The notes under the pieces are model-generated. The model saw only the letters and a program-made list of their open reading frames with translations. It ran no database searches and was not told the DNA's origin. Shown in pieces: positions 12,711 through 13,025 of a DNA stretch of 13,025 nt. The stretch's first letter is position 1; each line of letters begins with the position of its first letter. Origin of the DNA: Hyphomicrobiales bacterium (GTDB lineage: Bacteria > Pseudomonadota > Alphaproteobacteria > Rhizobiales > Beijerinckiaceae); the NCBI GenBank assembly GCA_015655535.1, contig JAATEW010000385.1, forward strand, positions 1 through 13,025, given 5' to 3'. A program made the translations under genes and the position numbers.

Positions 12711-13025
12711 CGCTATCGTCGCCGCGCCGACGAGCTTGCGCGCTTCGATCGTCGAGATCGGATGGCCGAAGGCATAGCCTTGCGCATATTCGCAACCGAG
12801 CTGCGCGAGCTCGATCGCATCCGACTCCGTCTCAGTGCCCTCGGCGACGACTTCCATGCCGAGATCATGCGCGAGCGTGATGATCGAGCGCAGGATCACC
12901 GGCCGCGCGCCTTTGTTGTTCTGATGTACGAAGGAGCGATCGATCTTGATCGTATCGAAAGGGAAGCGCTGTAAATAGGAGAGCGAGGAATAGCCGGTGC
13001 CGAAATCGTCGAGCGAGAGGCCGGC
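12705..13025 (-). CDS. EAL-domain protein (c-di-GMP phosphodiesterase), 3' part
   Basis: The C-terminal 106 residues of an EAL domain, which hydrolyses cyclic di-GMP to pGpG and so lowers this second messenger, promoting motility over biofilm. The frame is open to the window edge, so the start, the EAL motif itself and any GGDEF, PAS or membrane sensor part are outside. Visible motifs are LSLDDFGTGYSSLSYLQRFPFD (catalytic DD and loop 6), IKIDRSFV (conserved Lys and Asp), and VVAEGTETESDAIELAQLGCEYAQGYAFGHP, where the usual EGVET reads EGTET. The catalytic acidic and lysine residues in this half are intact, so activity is likely. The protein ends LVGAATIAA, with its stop codon inside the palindromic repeat 12668-12710. 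Confidence 0.9.
   Translation of the reverse strand, partial: AGLSLDDFGTGYSSLSYLQRFPFDTIKIDRSFVHQNNKGARPVILRSIITLAHDLGMEVVAEGTETESDAIELAQLGCEYAQGYAFGHPISTIEARKLVGAATIAA

Overview
The window is high-GC chromosomal DNA that looks alphaproteobacterial. The gene families, the GTTC-N7-GTTC type LexA site, the imuA-imuB-dnaE2 order and the intergenic palindromes all suggest the order Hyphomicrobiales (Rhizobiales). A Beijerinckiaceae/Methylocystaceae-like host is possible, but that rests on recollection of the palindrome family. No tRNA, rRNA, CRISPR array or complete insertion sequence is visible.

Layout, left to right. (1) 1-801 is the 3' part of an aldo/keto reductase gene. A short remnant of a short-chain dehydrogenase gene (880-1134) follows, then an AT-rich gap. 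(2) 1301-2332 is a cluster of three small exported proteins of unknown function; the first and third share a striking C-terminal motif. (3) A palindromic repeat (2343-2386) separates this cluster from a convergent guanidino-group hydrolase gene (arginine dihydrolase/dimethylargininase family, 2388-3275). (4) 3451-4523 holds small ferredoxin-like-fold proteins: an exported tandem ABM-domain protein broken by a one-base frameshift, and an EthD-domain protein. (5) 4558-6125 holds small genes of unknown function. They include two paralogues about 900 bp apart, made by duplication of a roughly 400 bp segment, with a 57-codon ORF between them. (6) 6353-12214 is a complete SOS mutagenesis operon, imuA-imuB-dnaE2, preceded by a perfect alphaproteobacterial LexA box. 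(7) The right end holds a second type of inverted repeat, an 81-aa unknown protein, a second copy of the palindromic repeat, and the C-terminal part of an EAL-domain (cyclic-di-GMP phosphodiesterase) protein that runs off the window.

The clear functional unit is the mutasome. LexA cleavage after DNA damage would release one transcript encoding ImuA (RecA-like accessory), ImuB (catalytically dead Y-family scaffold that binds the clamp) and DnaE2 (the error-prone polymerase that synthesises across lesions). The overlaps between these genes point to translational coupling. The rest is accessory or house-specific material. The least described parts are the secreted cluster at 1301-2332 and the duplicated family at 4876-6125. 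I did not find a clearly new multi-gene system.
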